Part shown: positions 56,971 to 64,000 of the stretch, one piece after another | Layout of the letters: each line of letters starts with the position of its first letter | How positions within the stretch are numbered: the stretch's first letter is position 1 | Source of the DNA: CAVQWT01 sp963810815 | GTDB taxonomy: Bacteria; Pseudomonadota; Gammaproteobacteria; Burkholderiales; Casimicrobiaceae | Reading direction: 5' to 3' | Assembly: GCA_963810815.1 (NCBI GenBank) | Contig: CAWEPB010000007.1 | Coordinates: 62,001 to 126,000 of the forward strand | Length of the DNA stretch: 64,000 nucleotides | The notes under the pieces: model-generated | What the model saw: only the letters and a program-made list of their open reading frames with translations | Databases searched by the model: none | Told to the model about the DNA's origin: nothing | Program-made: the position numbers and the translations under genes

Positions 56971-57858
56971 ATGTTCCCGACGCTCGAATCGACGATAGGC
57001 AACACGCCGCTGGTCCGCCTCGCCCGCCTGCCGGGCGCGTCGACCAACGTCGTCCTCGGCAAGCTCGAAGGCAACAATCCGGCGGGCTCGGTCAAGGACC
57101 GGCCGGCGCTGTCGATGATCGCCGAGGCCGAGAAGCGCGGCGACATCAGGCCGGGGGACACGCTGATCGAAGCGACGTCGGGCAATACCGGCATCGCGCT
57201 GGCCATGGTCGCGGCGATGAAGGGTTACCGGATGGTCCTGATCATGCCGGACAACCTGTCGGTCGAACGGCGGCAGGCGATGACGGCGTATGGCGCCGAG
57301 CTCGTCCTCGTCCCCAAGGCGGACGGCATGGAAGGCGCGCGCGACCTCGCCGACCGGATGCGCGCCGAAGGACGCGGCACCGTCCTCGACCAGTTCGCGA
57401 ATCCGGACAACCCGCTGGCGCACTACCGCGGCACCGGCCCCGAGATCTGGCGCGACACCGGCGGGCGGATCACGCACTTCGTCTCGGCGATGGGCACCAC
57501 CGGCACGATCATGGGGGTGTCGCGCCATCTCAAGGAGCAGAACCCCGCGGTGACCGTCGTCGGCGCGCAGCCGGCCGAAGGCGCGTCGATCCCCGGCATC
57601 CGCAAGTGGCCCGAGGCCTACCTGCCGAAGATCTACGACCGCGCGCGCGTCGACCGCATCGAGCCGGTGACGCAGCAGGAAGCCGAGGACATGACGCGCC
57701 GGCTGGCGACCGAGGAAGGCATCTTCTGCGGCGTGTCCGCCGGCGGGGCCTGCGCGGTCGCGCTGCGGATCGCACGTGAAGTCGAGCACGCCACGATCGT
57801 GTTCATCGTCTGCGACCGCGGCGACCGCTACCTCTCCACCGGCGTCTTTTCCAACTGA
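56971..57858 (+). CDS. cysM: Cysteine synthase B (CysM type)
   Basis: A 295-aa PLP-dependent O-acetylserine sulfhydrylase. PLP lysine in LEGNNPAGSVKDRPALSMI, the substrate loop EATSGNTGIALAMVAAMKGY, phosphate-binding GTTGTIMGVSRHL and the CysM-type C-terminus GIFCGVSAGGACAVALRIA. CysM can use sulfide or thiosulfate. The first residues MFPTLESTIGNTPLVRL are canonical and fix the start. Divergent from the aminotransferase and 29 bases before the exonuclease gene. Confidence 0.94.
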   Translation: MFPTLESTIGNTPLVRLARLPGASTNVVLGKLEGNNPAGSVKDRPALSMIAEAEKRGDIRPGDTLIEATSGNTGIALAMVAAMKGYRMVLIMPDNLSVERRQAMTAYGAELVLVPKADGMEGARDLADRMRAEGRGTVLDQFANPDNPLAHYRGTGPEIWRDTGGRITHFVSAMGTTGTIMGVSRHLKEQNPAVTVVGAQPAEGASIPGIRKWPEAYLPKIYDRARVDRIEPVTQQEAEDMTRRLATEEGIFCGVSAGGACAVALRIAREVEHATIVFIVCDRGDRYLSTGVFSN

Positions 57859-57887
57859 GCGCCGGCCGATCCGGGCCCAGGGCCACC

Positions 57888-58664
57888 ATGAATCCGATCC
57901 TCGTCTTCGACATCGAAACGATTCCGGACATCGACGGCATCCGCCGCGTCCACGGGATGCCGGCGACGCTCGACGACACCGGCGTCCTCGACGCGTGGAT
58001 GCAGCAGCGGCGCGCGCAGAGCGGCACCGATTTCCCGCCGCACTACCTGCACCGCGTGGTCGCGATCGCCTGCGCGCTGCGCACGCGCGAGACGCTGCAG
58101 GTGTGGTCGCTGGGCGAGCCCGACGACCCGGAACCCGAGCTGATCCGCCGCTTCTTCGAGGGCATCGAGCGCTTCACGCCGCAGCTCGTCAGCTGGAACG
58201 GCGGCGGCTTCGACCTGCCGGTGCTGCAGCAGCGCGCGCTGATCCACGGGGTCGCTGCGGCGAAGTACTGGGACTGGGGCGACGACGATCGCGACTTCAA
58301 GTACAACAACTACCTGTCGCGCTACCACACGCGGCATCTCGACCTGATGGACGTGCTCGCGCAGTACCAGCCGCGCGCCAGCGCACCGCTGGACGCGATG
58401 GCGAAGCTCTCGGGCTTTCCGGGGAAGCTGGGGATGGACGGCAGCGAGGTGCTGGGTGCCGTGCGCGATGGGCGGCTCGCCGAGGTGCGCGCCTATTGCG
58501 AGACCGACGTGATGAACACCTACCTGCTGTACCAGCGCTTCCGGCTGATGCGCGGCGAACTGTCCGCCGGCGAGTACGCGCAGGAACTGTCGACGGCGCG
58601 CGAGAAGCTCGCCGCGACCGGCGCGGCGCACTGGCAGGAATTCCTCGCCGCCTGGAGCGCCTGA
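57888..58664 (+). CDS. Predicted 3'-5' exonuclease of PolB-like type
   Basis: A 258-aa DnaQ-superfamily protein similar to the stand-alone exonuclease related to the proofreading domain of PolB (PF10108). The catalytic acidic residues are in VFDIETIPDIDG (Exo I), SWNGGGFDLPVL (Exo II) and YCETDVMNTYLLY (Exo III). It presumably degrades DNA 3'-5' with two metal ions; cellular role not established. Confidence 0.92.
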   Translation: MNPILVFDIETIPDIDGIRRVHGMPATLDDTGVLDAWMQQRRAQSGTDFPPHYLHRVVAIACALRTRETLQVWSLGEPDDPEPELIRRFFEGIERFTPQLVSWNGGGFDLPVLQQRALIHGVAAAKYWDWGDDDRDFKYNNYLSRYHTRHLDLMDVLAQYQPRASAPLDAMAKLSGFPGKLGMDGSEVLGAVRDGRLAEVRAYCETDVMNTYLLYQRFRLMRGELSAGEYAQELSTAREKLAATGAAHWQEFLAAWSA

Positions 58665-58736
58665 GCCGCGACCGCATGGCGGCCCGAACGCGACCGGCCG
58701 CGCGCGCGACGGCAACGCGCGACCGCCGCCCGGCGG

Positions 58737-59666
58737 CTACAGCGTGACGGTCCCGCGTCCCAGTTCGACCACCCGCCCGGACACGCGGATCCGGCGGTCG
58801 GCAGTGACCTCGAGGCCCAGCCGGCAGGGGCGGCCGACCGCGTCGCCCTGGGCGATCGACAGCCGCTGCGGCAGCGCCGCCCCGGTCGCGAGCAGCCAGC
58901 CGCCGAGGTTCGCGCAGGCCGAGCCGGTGCCCGGGTCCTCGATCACGCTGCCGTGCTTGGGAAAGAAGAAGCGCGCGTCCATCGCGCCGGGACCGGAGGG
59001 GGCGAACACGTACGCCATCGCCCGGGTCTCGTTGCTGCCGTGCCTCTGCAGCAGGTCGGCGCGGGGCGCCGCGCGCGCCACGGCGGCGGCCGACGCCAGC
59101 GGGATGACGAGTTGCTGCGAACCGGTGTCGACCCACAGCGGCGGCGCGGCGGAATCCGGCGCGACGTCGGCTTCGTCGAGGCCGAGCATCGCCGCGAGTT
59201 CGGCGCGGCTCGCGGCGACCCCGTGGTGCCGCGGGGCGTTGGCGTCCAGCGTCCACACGTCGCCGTCGGCGGCGACCGGGATGACGCCCGCCTTCATTTC
59301 CAGCGTCACCCGGTCGAGGTCGGCGGGTGTCGCCCGCCGTCCCGTGGCGTCGTCGCCGGCGTCCCGCAGCGCGCGATCCGCCGCGGTCGGGTCGCCCGCC
59401 CGCAGCAGCGCGCGCACGACGTGGGCGGTCCCCAGCGTCGGGTGCCCGGCGAAGGGCATCTCGAAGGCCGGGGTGAAGATGCGCACCTGCGCGGTCGCCG
59501 TCGCCGACGGCAGCACGAACGTGGTCTCCGACAGGTTGAACTGCAGCGCCAGCGCCTGCATCGTCGGCGCATCGAGCCCGCGCGCGTCCTCGAACACGCA
59601 CAGCGGATTGCCGGCGAGCGGGGATTCGGCGAAGACGTTGACGAGTCGGAACGCGTAGGTGGTCAC
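58737..59666 (-). CDS. PhzF family isomerase
   Basis: A 309-aa PhzF-fold protein starting with GTG 59666 (MTTYAFRLVNVFAESPLAGN). Family blocks: LQFNLSETTFVLPS with the catalytic Glu, FTPAFEMPFAGHPTLGTAHV, PGAMDARFFFPKHGSVIEDP and GSACANLGGWLLATG. PhzF enzymes isomerise trans-2,3-dihydro-3-hydroxyanthranilate in phenazine producers; most genomic copies, like this one outside a phenazine cluster, have unknown substrates. Its start overlaps the mnmH stop (GTGA), so it is the last gene of an arylesterase-mnmH-phzF operon. Confidence 0.92.
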   Translation of the reverse strand: MTTYAFRLVNVFAESPLAGNPLCVFEDARGLDAPTMQALALQFNLSETTFVLPSATATAQVRIFTPAFEMPFAGHPTLGTAHVVRALLRAGDPTAADRALRDAGDDATGRRATPADLDRVTLEMKAGVIPVAADGDVWTLDANAPRHHGVAASRAELAAMLGLDEADVAPDSAAPPLWVDTGSQQLVIPLASAAAVARAAPRADLLQRHGSNETRAMAYVFAPSGPGAMDARFFFPKHGSVIEDPGTGSACANLGGWLLATGAALPQRLSIAQGDAVGRPCRLGLEVTADRRIRVSGRVVELGRGTVTL

Positions 59667-60745
59667 GGGGTCTCGCTGTCGACGGCGCGGGCGAGCGCGA
59701 GGAATGCCGCGTCGTCGGTGGCCGCGGGAACGGCGACGCGTGCGTCGGCGTGGCGCGGGAAATTGCGCGCCATCGAGCGTGTGTAGGTCGGGTCGTAGTG
59801 GCGTACCAGCAGCTCGGCGACCAGCGCGTCGAAATCGCCGGCGGCGGCCGCGGCCGCCCAGCGGTCGAGCATCGCCTTGCCGTGCAGCGGCGCGAGGTGC
59901 GCCAGACGGTCGGACAGCGACTGCGGGTCGGCGAGAAAGTGCGCGTACTCGTCCTTCAGCAGCGCCACGCGCAGCGGCTGCGGCGTGTCGACGCGGACGC
60001 AGGGCGATTCGCGCATCGCGGCGAGCAGCGCGTCGGGAACCTGGATGGTGCCGATCTTCTTGCTCTCGGACTCGACGTACACCGGGCGTGCGGGGTCGAG
60101 GCGTTCCAGCGCCGCCAGCAGTTCGCTGTCGAAACCCTTCTGCGACGGCTGCGGGTCGCCGGGCAGGTCGCCGAGCAGCGAGCCGCGGTGCCGCGCGAGG
60201 CCCTCGAGGTCGAGCGTCTGCGCCCCGATCGCCGCCAGCGCCGCGAGCAGCCGGCTCTTGCCCGAGCCGGTGAGGCCGCAGATGACGCGGTAGGAAAAGC
60301 GCGCCGGCAGCGTCTCGAGCGTCGCCACGACGTGGCGCCGGTAGGTCCGGTACCCGCCGTCGAGCTGCACCGCCTTCCAGCCGATTTCGGCGAGGATGTG
60401 CGCAAGCGCGCCGCTGCGCTTGCCGCCGCGCCAGCAGTAGACCAGCGGCGCCCAGTCGCGCGGCTTGTCGGCGAAATCGACCTCGAGCATCCGGGCGATG
60501 TTGCGCGCCACCACGGCCGCGCCGGCCTTCTTGGCGGCGAAGGCCGAGTCCTGGGCGTGCAGCGTGCCGATCCGCGCGCGCTCGGCGTCGTCGAGCACCG
60601 GGTGGCTGGACGCGCCGGGCAGGTGGTCCTCGGCGAACTCCGACGGACTGCGCACGTCGATCCGGTCGGGGTAGCGCGGGAGCGCATCGATCCCGACCTT
60701 GCGGTCGCGCTCGTGGCCGTGCTCGCGCGGCGGCGGCGCGCTCAT
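59663..60745 (-). CDS. mnmH: tRNA 2-selenouridine/geranyl-2-thiouridine synthase
   Basis: A 360-aa protein (also called SelU/YbbB). An N-terminal rhodanese domain carries the active Cys in VYCWRGGKRSGALAHIL, followed by a P-loop GLTGSGKSRLLAALAAIG and the C-terminal helical part (VYVESESKKIGTIQVPD, TRSMARNFPRHADA). It replaces sulfur by selenium in the wobble 2-thiouridine of Lys, Glu and Gln tRNAs via geranylation. Start ATG 60745 overlaps the arylesterase stop (ATGA). Confidence 0.94.
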   Translation of the reverse strand: MSAPPPREHGHERDRKVGIDALPRYPDRIDVRSPSEFAEDHLPGASSHPVLDDAERARIGTLHAQDSAFAAKKAGAAVVARNIARMLEVDFADKPRDWAPLVYCWRGGKRSGALAHILAEIGWKAVQLDGGYRTYRRHVVATLETLPARFSYRVICGLTGSGKSRLLAALAAIGAQTLDLEGLARHRGSLLGDLPGDPQPSQKGFDSELLAALERLDPARPVYVESESKKIGTIQVPDALLAAMRESPCVRVDTPQPLRVALLKDEYAHFLADPQSLSDRLAHLAPLHGKAMLDRWAAAAAAGDFDALVAELLVRHYDPTYTRSMARNFPRHADARVAVPAATDDAAFLALARAVDSETP

Positions 60746-61479
60746 CGCCGTTTCAGCAGCGGTTCGAGCGCCGGCCACAGGTTGTCGAGCAGCAGCGGTT
60801 GTGCCTCGACGGCGGGGTGGATGCGGTCGGGCTGGAACAGCTCGTTGCGTTCGCCGAAACCCTCGAACAGGAACGGGACCAGCGCCGCCTTGCGCGCCTT
60901 GGCGACGTCGGCGAACAGCGCCTCGAAGCCCCGTCCGTAGACCGGGCCGTAGTTCGGCGGCACCCGCATGCCGACGATCAGCACGCGGGCGCGGGCCGCC
61001 TGCGCCGCGACGACCATGGCGTCGAGGTTCGCGCGCGTCGCGGCGAGGTCGCCGCCGCGCAGCGCGTCGTTGCCGCCGAGTTCGATGACCACGACCGCGG
61101 GCTTGTGGCGCGCCAGCAGCGCCGGCAGCCGGCTGCGGCCCCCGGCGGTGGTGTCGCCGCTGATGCTGGCGTTGACGACCCGGTGCGGATAGCGCCGTTC
61201 GGCGAGCCGCTTCGCGAGCAGGTCGGTCCAGCCGGTGCCCCCGGGGAGCCCGTAGGCGGCCGATATCGAATCGCCGACGACCAGGATCACCGGTGCCCCG
61301 GCGGCCTCGGCCTCCGCGGCCCGCACCGGCGGCGCGATGGCCGCGCCGACGACGAGCAGCGCCAGCGCGGCCGCCGCGGCGGCACGAACCCTGCCGCAGG
61401 CGGCTGCCCACGCGCGGCCGGCGCGGGCAGCCGCGGTCCGGGGGGAAGTCGACCGCAGTGAACGAACCGGTGGGGACAT
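60742..61479 (-). CDS. GDSL-type arylesterase/lysophospholipase (TesA-like)
   Basis: A 245-aa SGNH hydrolase. A twin-Arg-free but long N-terminal signal (AAAAALALLVVGAAIAPPVR, cleaved near AAE) places it in the periplasm. Block I ILVVGDSISAAYGLPGG has the Ser, block III VVIELGGNDALRGGD the Gly/Asn, block V FQPDRIHPAVEAQPL the Asp-His pair. It hydrolyses thioesters, aryl esters or lysophospholipids. First gene of the minus-strand operon with mnmH and phzF. In many betaproteobacteria it is divergent from a YbbA-type ABC ATPase; here two genes lie between. Confidence 0.92.
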   Translation of the reverse strand: MSPPVRSLRSTSPRTAAARAGRAWAAACGRVRAAAAAALALLVVGAAIAPPVRAAEAEAAGAPVILVVGDSISAAYGLPGGTGWTDLLAKRLAERRYPHRVVNASISGDTTAGGRSRLPALLARHKPAVVVIELGGNDALRGGDLAATRANLDAMVVAAQAARARVLIVGMRVPPNYGPVYGRGFEALFADVAKARKAALVPFLFEGFGERNELFQPDRIHPAVEAQPLLLDNLWPALEPLLKRR

Positions 61480-61621
61480 GGAGTGGGTGCAGGAAGCGAC
61501 GCTCGGCCGGGCGCCGGCCGCTTTTCGAGGATGGGGGCGCAAGCCGGCGCGGGCAAGCGGTGAAGTCGGGATTGTAGAGCCTCGGCCGGCAGGGGCGGGT
61601 GGGGCGGGTAGAATTGCATCG

Positions 61622-62653
61622 ATGAGCGCCCAGCCCGCCGTCGCTGCCGCGTCCCTGTCGCGGGTGGCCGCGGCGGCGGCGCCGACGTTCAGCGTCATCG
61701 TCGCCACGCACAACCGCAGCAACGTCCTGGCGTACGCGATCCGGTCGGTGCTGGCGCAGACGCGCGGCGACTTCGAACTCCTGGTCGTCGGCGACGGCTG
61801 CACCGACGACACGGCGGCCGTGGTCGCGGGGTTTCGCGATCCGCGCATCCGCTTCGAGAATCTCGATCCCCGCGTCGGCGACCAGTCCGGGCCGACCAAC
61901 CGGGGATTCACGCTCGCCCGCGGCCGCTACCTCGCGCTGCTCAACCACGACGACCTGTGGTTTCCCGACCACCTCGCGCGTGCCGGCGAGGCACTCGAGC
62001 GCGGCGACGCCGACCTCGTGTTCCCGCTGCAGCTCGAGCTGGATCCGGACGGACGCTGGCGGATGAACAGCGTCTTTCCCGATGGATTCGACCCGCTGCT
62101 GCATCCCAACGCCAGCGCCTGGGTGTTCCGCCGCGAGCTCGCCGTCCGCACGGGTCCGCTGGTGCGTCGCGGCGAGACCTACACCTACCCGACGCGGCAA
62201 TGGCTGATGCGCGCGTGGCGCGCGGGCGCCCGCCTGGAAGCGGTTCCTGCCGCGACCGTCGTCGTGATCTCGGCCACCACCCGCCGCAACACCTATCGCG
62301 AGCGCCCCGACCACGAGCACGCGGCCGTCTGGGCGGGCATGACCGGGGACCCGGGATTCCGCGAGCGCTGCCTCGTCGACGCCTGGACGCAGCCCAGGCA
62401 GACGCACCTGCGGGCGCTGGCGCCGCGCGTGCTGCTGCGGGGAATGGCGATGCGCGCGGCCGGTCGACTGGCGCAATGGCTCGGCATCGATCCGGAGGCG
62501 GTCTACTGCTACGCCAAGTTTCCGAAGCGATACGGTATCCTGCCGGTGCGCGGCGCCGTCATCGCCGAACTCTATCGCCGGCGCGGGCTGTCCGGGAACG
62601 AACTGGCGCCCGGCGCGGTCGGAACCGATTCCGCCACCGGATCACCCTCATGA
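61622..62653 (+). CDS. Family 2 glycosyltransferase
   Basis: A 343-aa GT-A fold glycosyltransferase. FSVIVATHNRSNVLAYAIRS starts the nucleotide-sugar domain (about residue 22), with VVGDGCTDDT and the metal-binding DxD equivalent in LLNHDDLWFPDHLARAGE. A C-terminal half of about 150 residues is unlike common GT2 enzymes. It probably adds a sugar to a surface polysaccharide or lipid. Its stop overlaps the start of the next gene by ATGA, so the pair is co-translated. Confidence 0.85.
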   Translation: MSAQPAVAAASLSRVAAAAAPTFSVIVATHNRSNVLAYAIRSVLAQTRGDFELLVVGDGCTDDTAAVVAGFRDPRIRFENLDPRVGDQSGPTNRGFTLARGRYLALLNHDDLWFPDHLARAGEALERGDADLVFPLQLELDPDGRWRMNSVFPDGFDPLLHPNASAWVFRRELAVRTGPLVRRGETYTYPTRQWLMRAWRAGARLEAVPAATVVVISATTRRNTYRERPDHEHAAVWAGMTGDPGFRERCLVDAWTQPRQTHLRALAPRVLLRGMAMRAAGRLAQWLGIDPEAVYCYAKFPKRYGILPVRGAVIAELYRRRGLSGNELAPGAVGTDSATGSPS

Positions 62654-63252
62654 GCGCCCCGCTGCCAGCTACCGTGCCCGACCCCGCCCTGTCACCCCGC
62701 GAGGGCGCGCTCGAAGGCGCCACGCGCGACAGCCAGAGCATCACCCGCGACTGGGAGCCGCTGCAGTCGCTGATCGACGGAGTCGCGGTGCGCGAGGTGC
62801 GCCACGTCGCCAAGGACAACGGCCACCTCACCGAGATGTGGCGCGACGACTGGGGACTTTCCCCCGGCGGCGTCGCGCAGGTCTTCCAGGCGCTGATCGA
62901 GTCGGCGGGAATCTCGGCGTGGCACGTCCACCGGACGGCGACCGACCGGCTGTTCGCCAATCACGGCCTCGTCAAGATCGTGCTGTTCGACGCGCGGGCC
63001 GGGTCGCCGACCGAGGGCCGGGTCAACGTCTTCCGCTGCGGCACCATCAGGCCGGCACTGATCGTGGTGCCGCCGGGGGTCTGGCACGGCGTGCACAACC
63101 TGGGTTCCGGGCCGGCGCTGCTGCTCAACCTGCCGGACCGGGCGTACCAGTACGAAGCCCCCGACCACTGGCGCCTGCCGCCGGACACCGATCGCATCCC
63201 GTACTCGTTTAGCGGTGTGCGGCCCAATCACGAGGACCCCGGCCGCTTCTAG
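62650..63252 (+). CDS. dTDP-4-dehydrorhamnose 3,5-epimerase-like cupin protein
   Basis: A 200-aa RmlC-like cupin: HLTEMWRDDWGLSPGGVAQV, SAWHVHRTATDRLFANHGLV, IVLFDARAGSPTEGRVNVF, PALIVVPPGVWHGVHNLGSG and the aromatic-rich end YQYEAPDHWRLPPDTDRIPY. The fold matches RmlC (dTDP-sugar epimerase) and the WxH and GVWHG metal/substrate regions are present, but it is more divergent than true RmlC and could be a related sugar-modifying or sensing cupin. It overlaps the glycosyltransferase gene and is likely to act on the same polysaccharide. Confidence 0.82.
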   Translation: MSAPLPATVPDPALSPREGALEGATRDSQSITRDWEPLQSLIDGVAVREVRHVAKDNGHLTEMWRDDWGLSPGGVAQVFQALIESAGISAWHVHRTATDRLFANHGLVKIVLFDARAGSPTEGRVNVFRCGTIRPALIVVPPGVWHGVHNLGSGPALLLNLPDRAYQYEAPDHWRLPPDTDRIPYSFSGVRPNHEDPGRF

Positions 63253-63392
63253 GCGGCGCCCGCGACGGCCGCCGCCGACGCCATCGACCGCGGTGCCGCG
63301 CTCGTCCGTGCCGAGGGTTGCGGCGGGCCTCCGGCGCCCTCATGTAAGAGTTTTGTGGGCCCCCGCCCGCAGTCCCGACCCGTGCCTTGCCC

Positions 63393-64000
<608 letters not shown>

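Noticed and set aside
58737..59666. Phenazine biosynthesis cluster
   Set aside because: Only a PhzF-fold protein is present, in an operon with mnmH and an arylesterase; no other phz gene nearby.

Overview
The window is high-GC chromosomal DNA (roughly 70% G+C by eye, not counted) from a Gram-negative bacterium, most likely a betaproteobacterium of the Burkholderiales type. The evidence is the conserved gene order: rsxB / TPR gene / nth / DUF1841, lplT divergent from alr, tsaB-rimI-uracil-DNA glycosylase, arylesterase-mnmH, hldD followed by a small ComEA-like protein, and LPS-heptose and lysophospholipid-recycling genes. No phage, IS element, CRISPR array or rRNA was recognised. The only RNA gene seen is a tRNA-Ser(UGA) with an encoded CCA end.

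Layout. 0-2.2 kb: the end of an amidase, then two TPM-domain genes separated by four tandem copies of a 60-bp repeat that carry their own ribosome-binding site and start codon. 2.2-8.7 kb: a neutral-lipid island of three wax-ester synthase/diacylglycerol acyltransferase-like proteins interleaved with two alpha/beta hydrolases. 8.8-15.4 kb: housekeeping genes (endonuclease III fused in frame to DUF1841, TPR protein, RsxB, PlsC-like acyltransferase, CDF metal exporter, CorA, histidine phosphatase). 15.5-22.5 kb: MFS transporter, a TPR/O-GlcNAc-transferase-like enzyme, pncB and an orphan GspE/PilB ATPase. 22.7-32.1 kb: a secreted-protein island with three related right-handed beta-helix proteins, one of them the C-terminal part of a very large subtilase, plus a minus-strand remnant of a fourth copy, a DUF1615 lipoprotein and an atypical hemerythrin. 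32.3-43.4 kb: tRNA-Ser, a Bax-inhibitor-like membrane protein, rlmD, tsaB, rimI, UDG, LemA with two more TPM genes, lplT, alr, hldD and a helix-hairpin-helix protein. 43.4-45.7 kb: a LysR regulator and its UMF1-type MFS partner. 46-54.2 kb: a sulfatase operon (PF13557-type outer-membrane proteins, small periplasmic protein, two tandem arylsulfatases, DUF2092 protein, NTNV-repeat protein). 54.4-64 kb: membrane protein, aminotransferase, cysM, 3'-5' exonuclease, phzF-mnmH-arylesterase operon, glycosyltransferase plus cupin, and the start of an ABC transporter ATPase.

A striking property of this DNA is the number of single-base indels inside otherwise well-conserved reading frames. About a dozen genes need at least one frame correction, and the 46-54 kb sulfatase operon needs about 25. 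Most are one-base insertions. That profile fits unpolished long-read sequence better than true gene decay, but it cannot be settled from the sequence alone. I therefore give such genes as full-length spans and state where the frame changes.

The best candidates for something undescribed are the 60-bp translation-reinitiation repeats between the TPM genes, the subtilase/beta-helix family island with its inverted remnant, and the sulfatase-porin-DUF2092 operon under an apparent divergent LysR regulator.
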